Shown one piece after another: positions 26,933 to 35,885 of a DNA stretch of 36,077 bases. Location: contig JAAUPN010000010.1 of the NCBI GenBank assembly GCA_012033105.1, forward strand, positions 1 through 36,077, read 5' to 3'. Made by a program: the position numbers and the translations under genes. Origin of the DNA: Coleofasciculaceae cyanobacterium RL_1_1. GTDB taxonomy: Bacteria; Cyanobacteriota; Cyanobacteriia; Cyanobacteriales; Geitlerinemataceae. Positions within the stretch are counted from its first letter, which is position 1, and every line of letters begins with the position of its first letter. The notes beneath the pieces are model-generated. The model was not told the origin of the DNA and did no database searches. It worked only from the letters and a program-made list of their open reading frames with translations.

Positions 26933-27115
26933 ATGAGTCATCGTCCACCTCCCCGCGATCCTGATCAGACCCGACGACAGCTCGAACGTTCCGCCACCAT
27001 CATGCGGATTCTGTTTGGTCTCGGTGTGGGTTTGGTGTTTGCCCTCACCTCCGGTTTACCCATCTCCCTCGGTGAAATCCTGACCCTGTCGTTGCTCACA
27101 GGTCTGTTGTCCTGA
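26933..27115 (+). CDS. Tiny membrane protein, unknown function
   Basis: This 60-aa product has a polar start (MSHRPPPRDPDQTRRQLERSA) followed by a hydrophobic stretch of about 30 residues (IMRILFGLGVGLVFALTSG) and a second short one. It begins 21 bases after the repaired end of the helicase gene. The end at 27115 may be false: one more C near 27111 would extend the frame (LSLTLWRSILELD...). I do not recognise a family. Confidence 0.45.
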   Translation: MSHRPPPRDPDQTRRQLERSATIMRILFGLGVGLVFALTSGLPISLGEILTLSLLTGLLS

Positions 27116-27165
27116 CGCTATGGCGATCGATTTTGGAACTGGATCATGCGGCGGGGACGCTAACT

Positions 27166-27221
27166 TCCGTGGACGTAAATCCGTGGACGTGAATCCGTGG
27201 ACGTGAATCCGTGGACGTGAA
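27166..27221. repeat. Four 14-base tandem repeats
   Basis: The unit tccgtggacgtgaa occurs four times in a row (27166, 27180, 27194, 27208); the first has taaa instead of tgaa. The unit length is not a multiple of three, and the stretch lies in the gap before tab2. Confidence 0.85.
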
Positions 27222-27344
27222 AACGCAGTTCGCATGAGTTATGGAGCGAAAGCCACACCAACAGCGAAGTGCAGAGAACGGCGAATTCACTACGACATAA
27301 CTGCAAATAACTAAATGATGGCAATCAATGGAGCATTAACCAGT

Positions 27345-28178
27345 ATGGCGGTTTGGCAGGTCGATTTTTATCAACGTCCAGTGTGCGATCGCGACGGGAC
27401 GCCCCTTTGGGAACTCTGCGTGGTCACTCCCGATCGCAGCTTTCAGACCAGTGCTTGGTGCGTTCAAACCGAAGCCAATCCCACCTGGATTGCCGAACGC
27501 CTTACCGAGATTGGCAAACCACCGGAGGCGCTGCATGTATTTCGTCCCGAAGCTCTGAGCCTGATCAAAACCGCAGGCCAAGCGATCGGCGCTACCACGA
27601 TCGCCACACGCCGCACGATCGCCCTGAAACACTACCTCCAAGCCCGCGTCGCCGAATACGTCCACATCGCTGGTTTCAACCCCGATCGCGCTCGTACCTA
27701 CGACCCCCTCGCCGTCGGTCGCCCCGCTCCGGTTCCCCTCGATGACGGTCTCCAGGGCGAGCAATGGCGTTTCGCGAGCCTCACCCCAGAAGCCCTCGAT
27801 GCTGTCCTGGCCCGTCCGATCCGCTTTAAATCCGCCCCCGAAACCCTCCATCCCCTCACCCTCGGCCTTGCTTCAACCGCCCAAATTCCCGGCATTGTCT
27901 TCGATGCCGGTCGGCGATCGCTGCACCTCGCTCGCTGGCTCGATCGTCAAATTCCCGTGGCGATCGACTATATTCCCGGCCAGCCTGACGGACTGGTTTT
28001 AGAGGTCGGTCTAGCCGATCGTTGGGTTCTAGCAACCTTCGATGACACCGACGCGATCGCAGCAGGACAACTCTACCAAGAACGACGCGACACCGCCCAG
28101 GGTCTACACTTTCTCCTCATCCGTCCAGACGATTCTGGCATGACCTACACCGGTCTTTGGCTACTCCAACCCGCCTAA
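27345..28178 (+). CDS. Tab2/Atab2 family RNA-binding protein
   Basis: Homologues in algae and plants (Tab2, ATAB2) bind RNA and are needed for translation of photosystem I psaB and related mRNAs. The cyanobacterial role is less clear. ATG 27345 (MAVWQVDFYQRPVCDRDGTPLWELCV) fits the family start; the frame is open to 27315. This gives 277 aa. Family blocks seen are FRPEALSLIKTAGQAIG, TRRTIALKHYLQ, DGLQGEQWRFASL and the closing FLLIRPDDSGMTYTGLWLLQ. The frame is intact. The next gene is nirA, 215 bases on, with its own promoter. Confidence 0.88.
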   Translation: MAVWQVDFYQRPVCDRDGTPLWELCVVTPDRSFQTSAWCVQTEANPTWIAERLTEIGKPPEALHVFRPEALSLIKTAGQAIGATTIATRRTIALKHYLQARVAEYVHIAGFNPDRARTYDPLAVGRPAPVPLDDGLQGEQWRFASLTPEALDAVLARPIRFKSAPETLHPLTLGLASTAQIPGIVFDAGRRSLHLARWLDRQIPVAIDYIPGQPDGLVLEVGLADRWVLATFDDTDAIAAGQLYQERRDTAQGLHFLLIRPDDSGMTYTGLWLLQPA

Positions 28179-28246
28179 AAGTATCTCTCCATCCCAAACC
28201 CCCCATCTCACCCCCCCCATCTCAACCTCTCGTATTTCTACGGATT

Positions 28247-28260
28247 GTGATACTTGCTAC
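28247..28260 (+). promoter_or_regulatory. Possible second NtcA-like site (weak)
   Basis: GTG-N8-TAC (gtgatacttgctac) lies 77 bases upstream of the strong site. One consensus base is changed (GTG for GTA). Confidence 0.35.
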
Positions 28261-28323
28261 TTTCTTTTGTCGCATTGAAATAATGTATTTTTGGCATAGA
28301 AAGATCAAAACCTTGCGTAGTAT

Positions 28324-28365
28324 GTAACGAAGGTTACGAATAATCCAATGCAAAGTTCCTAACAT
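28324..28365 (+). promoter_or_regulatory. NtcA-activated promoter of nirA
   Basis: GTAACGAAGGTTAC (28324-28337) is a perfect GTA-N8-TAC NtcA site. Exactly 22 bases later comes TAACAT (28360-28365), a TAN3T -10 box. This is the classic spacing of class II NtcA promoters, so transcription should start near 28372 and rise under nitrogen limitation. Confidence 0.9.
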
Positions 28366-28379
28366 AAAGGTGCAAATTC

Positions 28380-28385
28380 AGGAGG
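28380..28385 (+). promoter_or_regulatory. Strong ribosome-binding site of nirA
   Basis: AGGAGG lies 7 bases before ATG 28393, the best ribosome-binding site in the window. It fixes the nirA start. Confidence 0.85.
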
Positions 28386-28392
28386 TTAGGCT

Positions 28393-29950
28393 ATGGCGGT
28401 CGAAGCAAATCCGTCGGTCAAGCTGAACAAGATCGAAAAGGTCAAAGCCGAAAAAGATGGCTTGGCCGTGAAGGCTGAACTCAATCAGCTTATTGAGCAG
28501 GGCTGGGAAAATATCGATAAAAGCGACCTTGAATTGCGTCTCAAATGGCTGGGGATCTTCTTTCGTCCCGTGACTCCGGGTCAATTTATGCTGCGGCTAC
28601 GTGTGCCGAACGGATGTCTCAATGTTGAGCAACTCACCGCTTTGGCTGAGATTATTCAGCAGTACGGCGATGAAGGAACCGGCGACATTACCACCCGCCA
28701 AAATATTCAACTGCGTGGCATTCGCTTTGAAGATATTCCGACTATTTTTAAGACGCTTCAGCGCGTTGGATTAACGTCGGTGCAATCCGGGATGGATAAT
28801 GTCCGCAATCTCACGGGATCGCCCGTGGCGGGCATTGATCCCGATGAACTGATTGATACCCGTGAAATGATGCAGAAATTGCAAGATGCGATTACGGGTG
28901 ATGGGGAAGGAAATCCACGGTTTGCGAATCTGCCGCGTAAGCTCAATATCGCGATCGAGGGAGCCCGTGACAACTCAATCCACGCTGAAATCAACGATAT
29001 TGCCCTGCTTCCGGCCTATAAAGACGATGTCCTAGGGTTTAACGTCGTGGTCGGCGGCTATATCTCCGCCCAACGAGCCGCGATGTCTGTACCGATGGGG
29101 TCTGGGTTCCGGCGGAGGATCAGGCCGTCATCGATCTGTGCTGTGCGATTTTGTCGGTGTATAGCGATAACGGCTTGGCGGCCGGGTTGCGTGAAAACCG
29201 TGCAAAGGCTCGTCTGATGTGGCTGGTGGAAGGCTGGGGCGAGGCTAAATTCCGCGCGGAAATTGAGAAAGAGCTGGGCTACTCGCTGGCAGATGCAGCT
29301 CCGACGGATGAGGTGACTCAGGAGAAAAAGGATCATCTTGGGGTTCATCCCCAGAAGCAAGCGGGCTTTAACTACATTGGTTTGCATATTCCAGCGGGTC
29401 GCCTGGATGCCAACCTGATGTTTGAGCTGGCTCGCTTGGCGGATGTTTACGGGAATGGCGAAATTCGCCTAACCGTGGAGCAAAACGCAATCATTCCATT
29501 TGTGCCAGACGATCGCGTCGAAGCCTTTTTGTCGGAACCACTCCTCGAAACCTACTCGATCGCCCCGGCGACACTCTCGCGATCGTTGGTCTCCTGCACC
29601 GGTAAAGCCTATTGCAATTTTGCAATGATCGATACCAAAGCTCAGGCTCTGGCGGTGGCAGCACAACTCGATGCCGAGCTTGATATTCCCGATCGGTGCG
29701 GATGCACTGGACGGGTTGTCCCAACTCTTGCGGCCAAGCCCAGGCGGGTGATATTGGCCTGATGGGGGCAAAAGTCCGCAAGGACGGCAAGATGGTCGAA
29801 GGCGTCAAAATCTTTACCGGCGGTCAGGTTGGACATCATTCCAAGCTGGGTGAACTGGTCAATAAAGGTGTGGCCTGTGAAGATCTGCCCGACCTATTAC
29901 GCCAGATGCTAATTGATGATTTTGGGGCGACGCTGAAGCCCGCAACCTAG
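28393..29950 (+). pseudogene. nirA: Ferredoxin-nitrite reductase NirA, two frameshifts
   Basis: NirA reduces nitrite to ammonium with six electrons from ferredoxin, using siroheme and a 4Fe-4S cluster. Family blocks seen are FFRPVTPGQFMLRLRVPNG, GTGDITTRQNIQLRGI, QSGMDNVRNLTGSPVAGIDP and the cluster ligands SCTGKAYCNF (C-x5-C) and TGCPNSCGQ (C-x3-C). The given sequence breaks twice. A missing G in the G4 run at 29097-29100 (repaired: VPMGVWVPAEDQAVIDLCC) and one at 29695-29696 (repaired: IPDRVRMHWTGCPN) restore about 519 aa, the usual length. It is first in the nitrate cluster behind an NtcA promoter. Confidence 0.88.
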
Positions 29951-30275
29951 ATCTGAACGCACTCTCCGGAAAGAAGGTGTGAACTATTTTTATGTCTGAA
30001 TTTCATGCAGGTATCGCATTGAATTCATGCACAACAAGGGGAAAATGATTCTTTTTTGTAACAAAGCATACGAGCTACCCGTAAGACAACACGTATCGTA
30101 TGGCCAGTTCGATGGTCGTTCCCAGTGTGGGTTGCGGGTATCGTACATCCACCCTCCGTATACTGAGCGTGGCCGAATCGGCCGACTCCGTTTCGACCCT
30201 CTGTACTGTTGACGGATCGCCGTCCTCGACGTGCGCTCCCTCCCCAAACTGACCGATCCTAGACTGACCGAAACT
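29951..30275. other. 325-base gap between nirA and nrtB
   Basis: This is unusually long for two operon genes. I see no convincing gene; a 61-codon frame at 30027-30212 has no family look. It holds a short palindrome ggccga-a-tcggcc at 30171-30183 and a tatact hexamer near 30160. An internal promoter or processing site is possible but not shown. Confidence 0.45.
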
Positions 30276-31160
30276 ATGACCACTGCGACCCCAAACAAAC
30301 CCGACCAGGCGAACAAAGCCTCGAAAATTATTGGCCAGATCCTCGGCCCTGGTGGCGAAAATATCATCTTTCCCGTGCTTGGGTTTATTGGTGTGATTTT
30401 TGTCTGGAGTATCGTTGCCAAGATTACGGAAGGTAATCTCAGCGAGCTGCCTGGCCCGACGCAAGCGTTTCAAGACAGCATTCCATACATACAAAATGCC
30501 TTTTCAACCAAGCAAGGCGATGAGGGTATTTTCCTGCTGACGCTGTATAGCCTGATTCGGGTGGCGATCGGCTTTTCGATCGCAACGGCGATCGCGGTTC
30601 CCCTCGGTTTCCTGGTCGGAACGTCGCGCCAAGCGGAGAAAATGATGAGTCCGCTCATTCAGGTGGGTAAGCCAATTTCGCCGTTGGCTTGGCTACCGGT
30701 CGGCATTGTCGTGTTTTCGGGCTTAACGACAGATATGCCCAAAACCGTGGCGCAGAATGCTCCGGCGATCTTCACGATCGTGGTTACGTCGCTGTGGCCG
30801 ACCCTGATCAACACCGCGCTGGGCGTTAAAAGTATTCCCAAAGATTACTGGAACGTTTCGCGCGTGTTGAAAATGGCCAAACCTCAGATCGTCAAGGAAA
30901 TCATCATCCCCTCCACCTTGCCTTACATCTTTACCGGGATGCGGTTAAGTCTCGGGATTGCCTGGTTGGTCATTGTTGCAGCAGAAATGCTAACTGGTGG
31001 CACTGGGATCGGCTTCTTTGTTTGGGATACCTATAACACCGGTGAAATCAGCCTGGTGATCATGTCGCTGTTCGTGATTGGAATTGTCGGACTCTTGCTT
31101 GACCAAGCCGTAGCCGTGCTCGAACGTGCTGCGATTGGCAAAATTCAGCCCGGTAGTTAA
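30276..31160 (+). CDS. nrtB: Nitrate ABC transporter permease NrtB
   Basis: This is the membrane subunit of the high-affinity nitrate/nitrite importer. ATG 30276 (MTTATPNKPDQANKA) gives 294 aa. The hydrophobic segments include IIFPVLGFIGVIFVWSIV, VAIGFSIATAIAVPLGFLVG, and ISLVIMSLFVIGIVGLLLDQAV near the end. The EAA coupling loop reads NVSRVLKMAKPQIVKEIIIPSTLPYIFTGMRLSLG, which contacts the ATPases. The frame is intact. It stands before nrtA, whereas the textbook order is nrtA then nrtB. The same family includes bicarbonate CmpB, and nirA next door decides for nitrate. Confidence 0.88.
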   Translation: MTTATPNKPDQANKASKIIGQILGPGGENIIFPVLGFIGVIFVWSIVAKITEGNLSELPGPTQAFQDSIPYIQNAFSTKQGDEGIFLLTLYSLIRVAIGFSIATAIAVPLGFLVGTSRQAEKMMSPLIQVGKPISPLAWLPVGIVVFSGLTTDMPKTVAQNAPAIFTIVVTSLWPTLINTALGVKSIPKDYWNVSRVLKMAKPQIVKEIIIPSTLPYIFTGMRLSLGIAWLVIVAAEMLTGGTGIGFFVWDTYNTGEISLVIMSLFVIGIVGLLLDQAVAVLERAAIGKIQPGS

Positions 31161-31287
31161 TTCCTGCGCCCCGCTACGTGTCTATAGGCAACCTTGGCAA
31201 GGTGCGCGAGTATGGCTTTCCTTGCCAGTTCCCGATTGAGACACTCACCCTTCTTTTCATCCGTTTACCGAAAAAAATTAAGACACT

Positions 31288-32668
31288 ATGGATCGTCGTA
31301 AGTTCCTCAAGTATTCCAGTCTCGCCGCTGCGGGCTTTGCCTTTGCCGCCTGTAGCCAGCCCGCTGAAGAAGAAGCGGCCACGACCGAAGGTGGAACCGA
31401 GGCAACCACCAGTGATGCGCCCGCGATCGATTTTGGCCCTCTGGAAAAACCGACCTGACCCTCGGGATTATTCCGCTGACGGACTGTGCGCCGTTGGTGA
31501 TTGGTATGGAGAAGGGGATTTATGCGAAGTATGGTCTAAACGTCACGATCAGCAAGGAAGCAAGCTGGGCAACGGTGCGGGATGGCTTGATTCAAGGTCG
31601 TCTGGATGCCTCGCACGCGCTGTGCGGGATGCCGATGCTGACGGAACTCGGGCCGGACAAAGCGCCGATGCGATCGCTGATGATGCTCGATCGCAACGGC
31701 AACGCGATGACCCTCTCGAAAAATGCTTGGGATGCGGGCATTCGTCCGATGACCGATTACGGCAGCTTTGACGAGTTTGGTACGGCGTACCGCGAGTACA
31801 TCACCGGCCAAAGCGAACCGCCGACGTTTGCGATGGTGTTCCCGTCGTCGATGCACAACTACAACACCCGCTACTGGATGTCGGCGATGGGCATCGATCC
31901 TGAAATGATGTCAAGCTGATCGTGATTCCGCCGCCGCAGATGGTGGAAAACATGAAGGCCGGTACGATGGACGGTTACTGTGTCGGTGAACCGTGGAATC
32001 AGCGGGCGGTGTTCGATGGGGTCGGCTTCACGGCGACGGTCGATCGCGATGTCTGGAAAGGTCACCCTGAGAAAGTTCTCGGCACGATGGAAGCTTGGAT
32101 CGAGGCTAATCCGAATACGGCGCGGGCGTTGGTGGCCGCAACGATCGAAGCCTGCGAATACTGCGATGTACCGGAAAATCGCCTCGAAGTCGTCGAAATC
32201 ATCTCGGGTCGTCCCTACGTCAACGCCAAGGTGGATTATGCCAAAGCGTCGATGACCGGAACCTATAACTACGGTGGCTTTGACGAAAAGGATCGCACCA
32301 CCCCGATCCCGGACTTCAACCTGTTTAACTACATTGAAGGCACAGACTACATGACACCGCCGGACAATGCCAATTATCCGTACACCTCCCACGGTGTGTG
32401 GTTGCTGACGCAGATGATTCGCTGGAACCAAATCGATCTGAAAGAGTATCCGGCGGATGCGGACGAGATTATCAACAAAATCTATCCGTACGAAATCTAT
32501 GAAGAAGTCGCGAAAGCGATGGGTCGCGAGATTCCGAGTGATCGCATGAAAGTCGAACCGGGCAGCGTCTTCATCGATGGTCGTGAGTTTGACCCGTCCG
32601 ACCCGGTGGGCTACCTCAACGGCTTTGACATCCGCGCGGGTCGCCCCAAACTGTTCGCCCTGCGTTAA
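31288..32668 (+). pseudogene. nrtA: Nitrate-binding lipoprotein NrtA, two frameshifts
   Basis: This is the periplasmic substrate-binding protein of the importer. ATG 31288 begins a twin-arginine signal with lipobox: MDRRKFLKYSS...AAGFAFAAC, Cys at about residue 22, then an acidic/Thr-rich linker. The given frame stops at 31458. One more A in the A5 run at 31445-31449 joins it to [27 protein letters not shown] second A at 31903-31905 joins [36 protein letters not shown]. Repaired length is about 460 aa. CmpA (bicarbonate) is a close relative, and I could not settle ligand residues from sequence alone. Placement after nrtB is unusual. Confidence 0.85.
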
Positions 32669-32876
32669 GTACGCAACCTGAATCAGGCAAAGCGGGGTTG
32701 GGTCAAATTGATGAGTTGGTGAGTCGGCGAGCGGCAAGGTGCAGTCCGTTCCCCAACAAAACACATCAAAAGCCCTGCTTTCCCTGATTTCCCTGTAATG
32801 CGGGTGAGTTCGGCTCACCCCTACCGGATTCCCACTCCGGATCTCTGTTCGCCCCTCCTGCTTTCCTTCCCCCGCC

Positions 32877-34948
32877 ATGACTACGAGCCCCACTGAATCC
32901 GAACGCCTTGGCGTACCTCAAAACGGTGAAACCTGCCGTTTACCAGAAAGTTTGCCTATTCTGATGTCGATCATGTGAGCCGAATTTTTGCCTTGCCGGA
33001 TGGTGGCGAATACATTGCGCTGACCAACATCGATGTCACGATGCAGCAAGGCGAGTTCATTACGCTGCTCGGCCATTCCGGTTGTGGTAAATCGACCCTG
33101 CTCAATATCATCGCGGGGCTGGATTCTCCGAGTTCTGGCGGTGTCATTCTCGAAGGGCGTCAGGTGACCGAACCGGGTCCCGATCGCATGGTGGTGTTCC
33201 AAAACTATTCGCTGTTGCCGTGGAAGACGGTGCGGCAGAATATTGCCCTGGCGGTGGATACGGTGTTTACGGGGATGTCGAAGGCGGAACGATCAGAGAT
33301 CATCGAACACCACATCGAGATGGTGGGACTACAGCGAGCCGCTGATAACTATCCGAACCAGATTTCTGGGGGGATGAAACAGCGGGTGGCGATCGCCCGT
33401 GCCTTTGCGATTCGTCCGAAGGTGCTGCTACTGGATGAACCTTTCGGGGCGCTCGATGCGCTCACCCGTGGTGGTTTGCAAGAGCAATTAATGAATATTT
33501 GTCAGGCTAACAAGGTCACGGCGATCATGGTGACCCACGATGTGGATGAAGCGCTGCTGTTGAGCGATCGCGTCGTGATGCTCACCACCGGGCCGAGCGC
33601 CCACGTGGGACAGGTGCTAGACGTTCCCATTCCGCGTCCGCGCAACCGGATGGACGTGGTCAATCATCCGAGCTATTACACCCTGCGTAACGAAGTCACC
33701 TATTTTCTCAATCAGCAGAAACGCAGTAAGAAAAAAGTCAAAACACCGGCAGCCGCGCCGATCGCCACCTCCACCAGTGGCCTCGAAAAAACAACCCTCG
33801 ACCTCGGTTTTATTCCACTCACCGACTGCGCTCCCCTCGTGGTCGCTCAAGAGAAAGGCATTTTTGCAGAATACGGCCTGAACGTGACCCTGAGCCGTCA
33901 ACCCAGTTGGAACGCGCTAGCCGAAGCGATCGCCACCGGTGAGCTAGATGCCGCGCAAATGGTGGCGGGAATGCCGCTAGCCCTGACCTTGGGAATGCGC
34001 GGTAAAGCCTCTGTGCCGATTTGCTCTGCCATGGTGTTGTCACGCAATGGTAATGCGATCACCTGGGGTAAGCGGATTATCGATGACGGTATTACAACCC
34101 TGGAGCAGTTCAAGGACTATACAGCCCACGATCCCGATCGCGTCCACAACTTTGGGATGGTGCATCCCGCCTCGATGCATAACCTGATGTTGCGCTACTG
34201 GCTGGCCAGTGGCGGAATCGATCCCGATTGGGATGTGAGCCTGTGTGTTGTGCCGCCCCCACTGATGGTGGCCAACCTCAAGCAGGGCAACATTGACGGC
34301 TACTGCGTCGGTGAACCGTGGAACTCTCGCGCTGTGGCCGAAAAACTCGGTACAGTGGTGGCGACTGATCTTGACCTTTGGCCCGGTCATATGGAGAAAG
34401 TCCTCGGGGTGCGGGAAGATTGGGCGGAGAAATATCCTCAAACCCATATTGCCCTGGTGAAGGCGCTGCTCGAAGCTTGCGAGTACTGCGACGATCGCCG
34501 CAACCGTGAGGAAGTCCTCGGGTTCCTCCAGCAAGACGAATATCTCGGTGCAGCGGGTGAGTTTGCCTCGGCGGGGTTCTTCTCGCCCTACGATCGCGGT
34601 GACGGCAGCGAACCAACCGAAGAGCTGAAGTTCAACCAGTTTTTCCTCGATCGCTGCAACGCGCCCGACTCCGTCCACACCCTATGGACGTTGGCGCAGA
34701 TGGCTCGCTGGGATCTGACGCCATTCCCGAAAAATTGGGTTGAGACGATCGAGCGGATCAATCGTATGGATGTCTTCTCCGAAGCTGCACGGGAACTCGA
34801 ACTGCCCAGCGCTCCACGCGATCGCAAGCCGCTCACCCTGATGGATGGCACCACCTTCGATCCGGACTATCCGATCGAGTACCTCAAAAGTCTAGAGATC
34901 AAACGGGATGTGGTGATTCGCGAAGTGGCGATCGGATTATCCAGCTAG
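32877..34948 (+). CDS. nrtC: Nitrate ABC transporter ATPase NrtC with fused NrtA-like domain, one N-terminal frameshift
   Basis: NrtC is an ABC ATPase with a C-terminal solute-binding-like domain that senses substrate and inhibits transport. The unbroken frame runs 32975-34948 (657 aa, from a GTG). ATG 32877 plus one A at 32929-32931 gives the full N-terminus ([23 protein letters not shown]), about 691 aa. The ATPase part shows Walker [10 protein letters not shown], signature [14 protein letters not shown], Walker [13 protein letters not shown] and VTHDVDEAL. The second half (from about 290) copies Nrt[56 protein letters not shown]. Confidence 0.92.
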
Positions 34949-35054
34949 TCACGATCCGCCGAGTCCGTATCTGGTGTCGTCGCTATCCCCCGGAGGTGAT
35001 GTCATCGTCCCCCCTTCAGCCGTTTGATCGTCCGCTCCTCGTCGTGATTGAGTT

Positions 35055-35885
35055 ATGCAAACCTTGAATTCCACCACTCTCGATACCCTCCCTCAAACGA
35101 ATTCGCCGTTCTTGGAGCTCAAAAATGTCTCCAAGGTCTATCCCACCCCCACGGGTGACTACACGGTGATTGAAAACATCGATTTAGCCGTCCAGGAAGG
35201 CGAATTTATCTGTGTGATCGGTCACTCTGGCTGTGGTAAATCCACCTTGCTCAACATGATTTCGGGCTTTACGGAGCCGACCACCGGCATTGTCAATCTC
35301 GAAGATAACCCGATCGTTGAACCCGGCCCCGATCGCATGGTGGTGTTTCAAAACTACGCCCTGCTCCCCTGGAAAACCGCCTACGAAAACGTCCATCTCG
35401 CCGTCGAAACCGTTTTTCCAAATCTCTCGAAAGCCGAACAGGACGCCATCACCGATGAACATATCGAAATGGTCGGCCTCACCGAAGCCGCCAACAAACG
35501 TCCCAACGAGCTATCCGGCGGCATGAAACAGCGGGTCTCGATCGCCCGAGCCCTCGCGATTCGTCCCAAGGTGCTGATTCTCGATGAACCCTTCGGAGCG
35601 CTCGATCCGAGCACACGCGAAGAACTACAAGACGAACTCCTAGAGATTTGGCGCGACCACAAAATCACCGTGCTGATGATCACCCACGATATCGACGAAG
35701 CGCTCTATCTCGCCGATCGCGTCGTGATGATGACCAACGGCCCCGCCGCCACGATCGGCGAAACACTAGACCTTCACTTTCCACGCCCGCGCAATCGTGG
35801 CCGCATGATGGAAGACCCGCGCTACTACGAATTGCGTAACGAAGCGCTCGACTTTCTCTATCGTCGCTACGCCCACGACGATTAG
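35055..35885 (+). CDS. nrtD: Nitrate ABC transporter ATPase NrtD
   Basis: This is the second ATPase of the importer, without the C-terminal sensor domain. It is 276 aa and intact. Walker A is [10 protein letters not shown] at about 55-65, with Q-loop VFQNYALLPW, signature [15 protein letters not shown], Walker [13 protein letters not shown] and H-loop ITHDIDEALYLADR. The end FPRPRNRGRMMEDPRYYELRNEALDFLY matches NrtD and CmpD. It pairs with NrtC as a heterodimer under NrtB. No narB follows before the window ends. Confidence 0.92.
   Translation: MQTLNSTTLDTLPQTNSPFLELKNVSKVYPTPTGDYTVIENIDLAVQEGEFICVIGHSGCGKSTLLNMISGFTEPTTGIVNLEDNPIVEPGPDRMVVFQNYALLPWKTAYENVHLAVETVFPNLSKAEQDAITDEHIEMVGLTEAANKRPNELSGGMKQRVSIARALAIRPKVLILDEPFGALDPSTREELQDELLEIWRDHKITVLMITHDIDEALYLADRVVMMTNGPAATIGETLDLHFPRPRNRGRMMEDPRYYELRNEALDFLYRRYAHDD

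Noticed and set aside
27166-27221. CRISPR array
   Set aside because: The repeats are directly adjacent with no spacers and only 14 bases long.
28393-29950. Programmed frameshifting in nirA
   Set aside because: NirA is not known to need it, there are two breaks with no slippery heptamer plus stimulator, and the same kind of break occurs in eight unrelated genes nearby.
30027-30212. 61-codon frame between nirA and nrtB
   Set aside because: No recognisable motif and overlaps a palindrome; judged non-coding.
31871-32893. Long minus-strand open frame (340 codons) opposite nrtA
   Set aside because: It reflects the codon bias of nrtA on the other strand; no domain or start signal.
30276-35885. 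Bicarbonate transporter cmpABCD instead of nrtABCD
   Set aside because: The protein families are close, but the cluster follows nirA and an NtcA promoter; nitrate is favoured, though ligand residues were not resolved.
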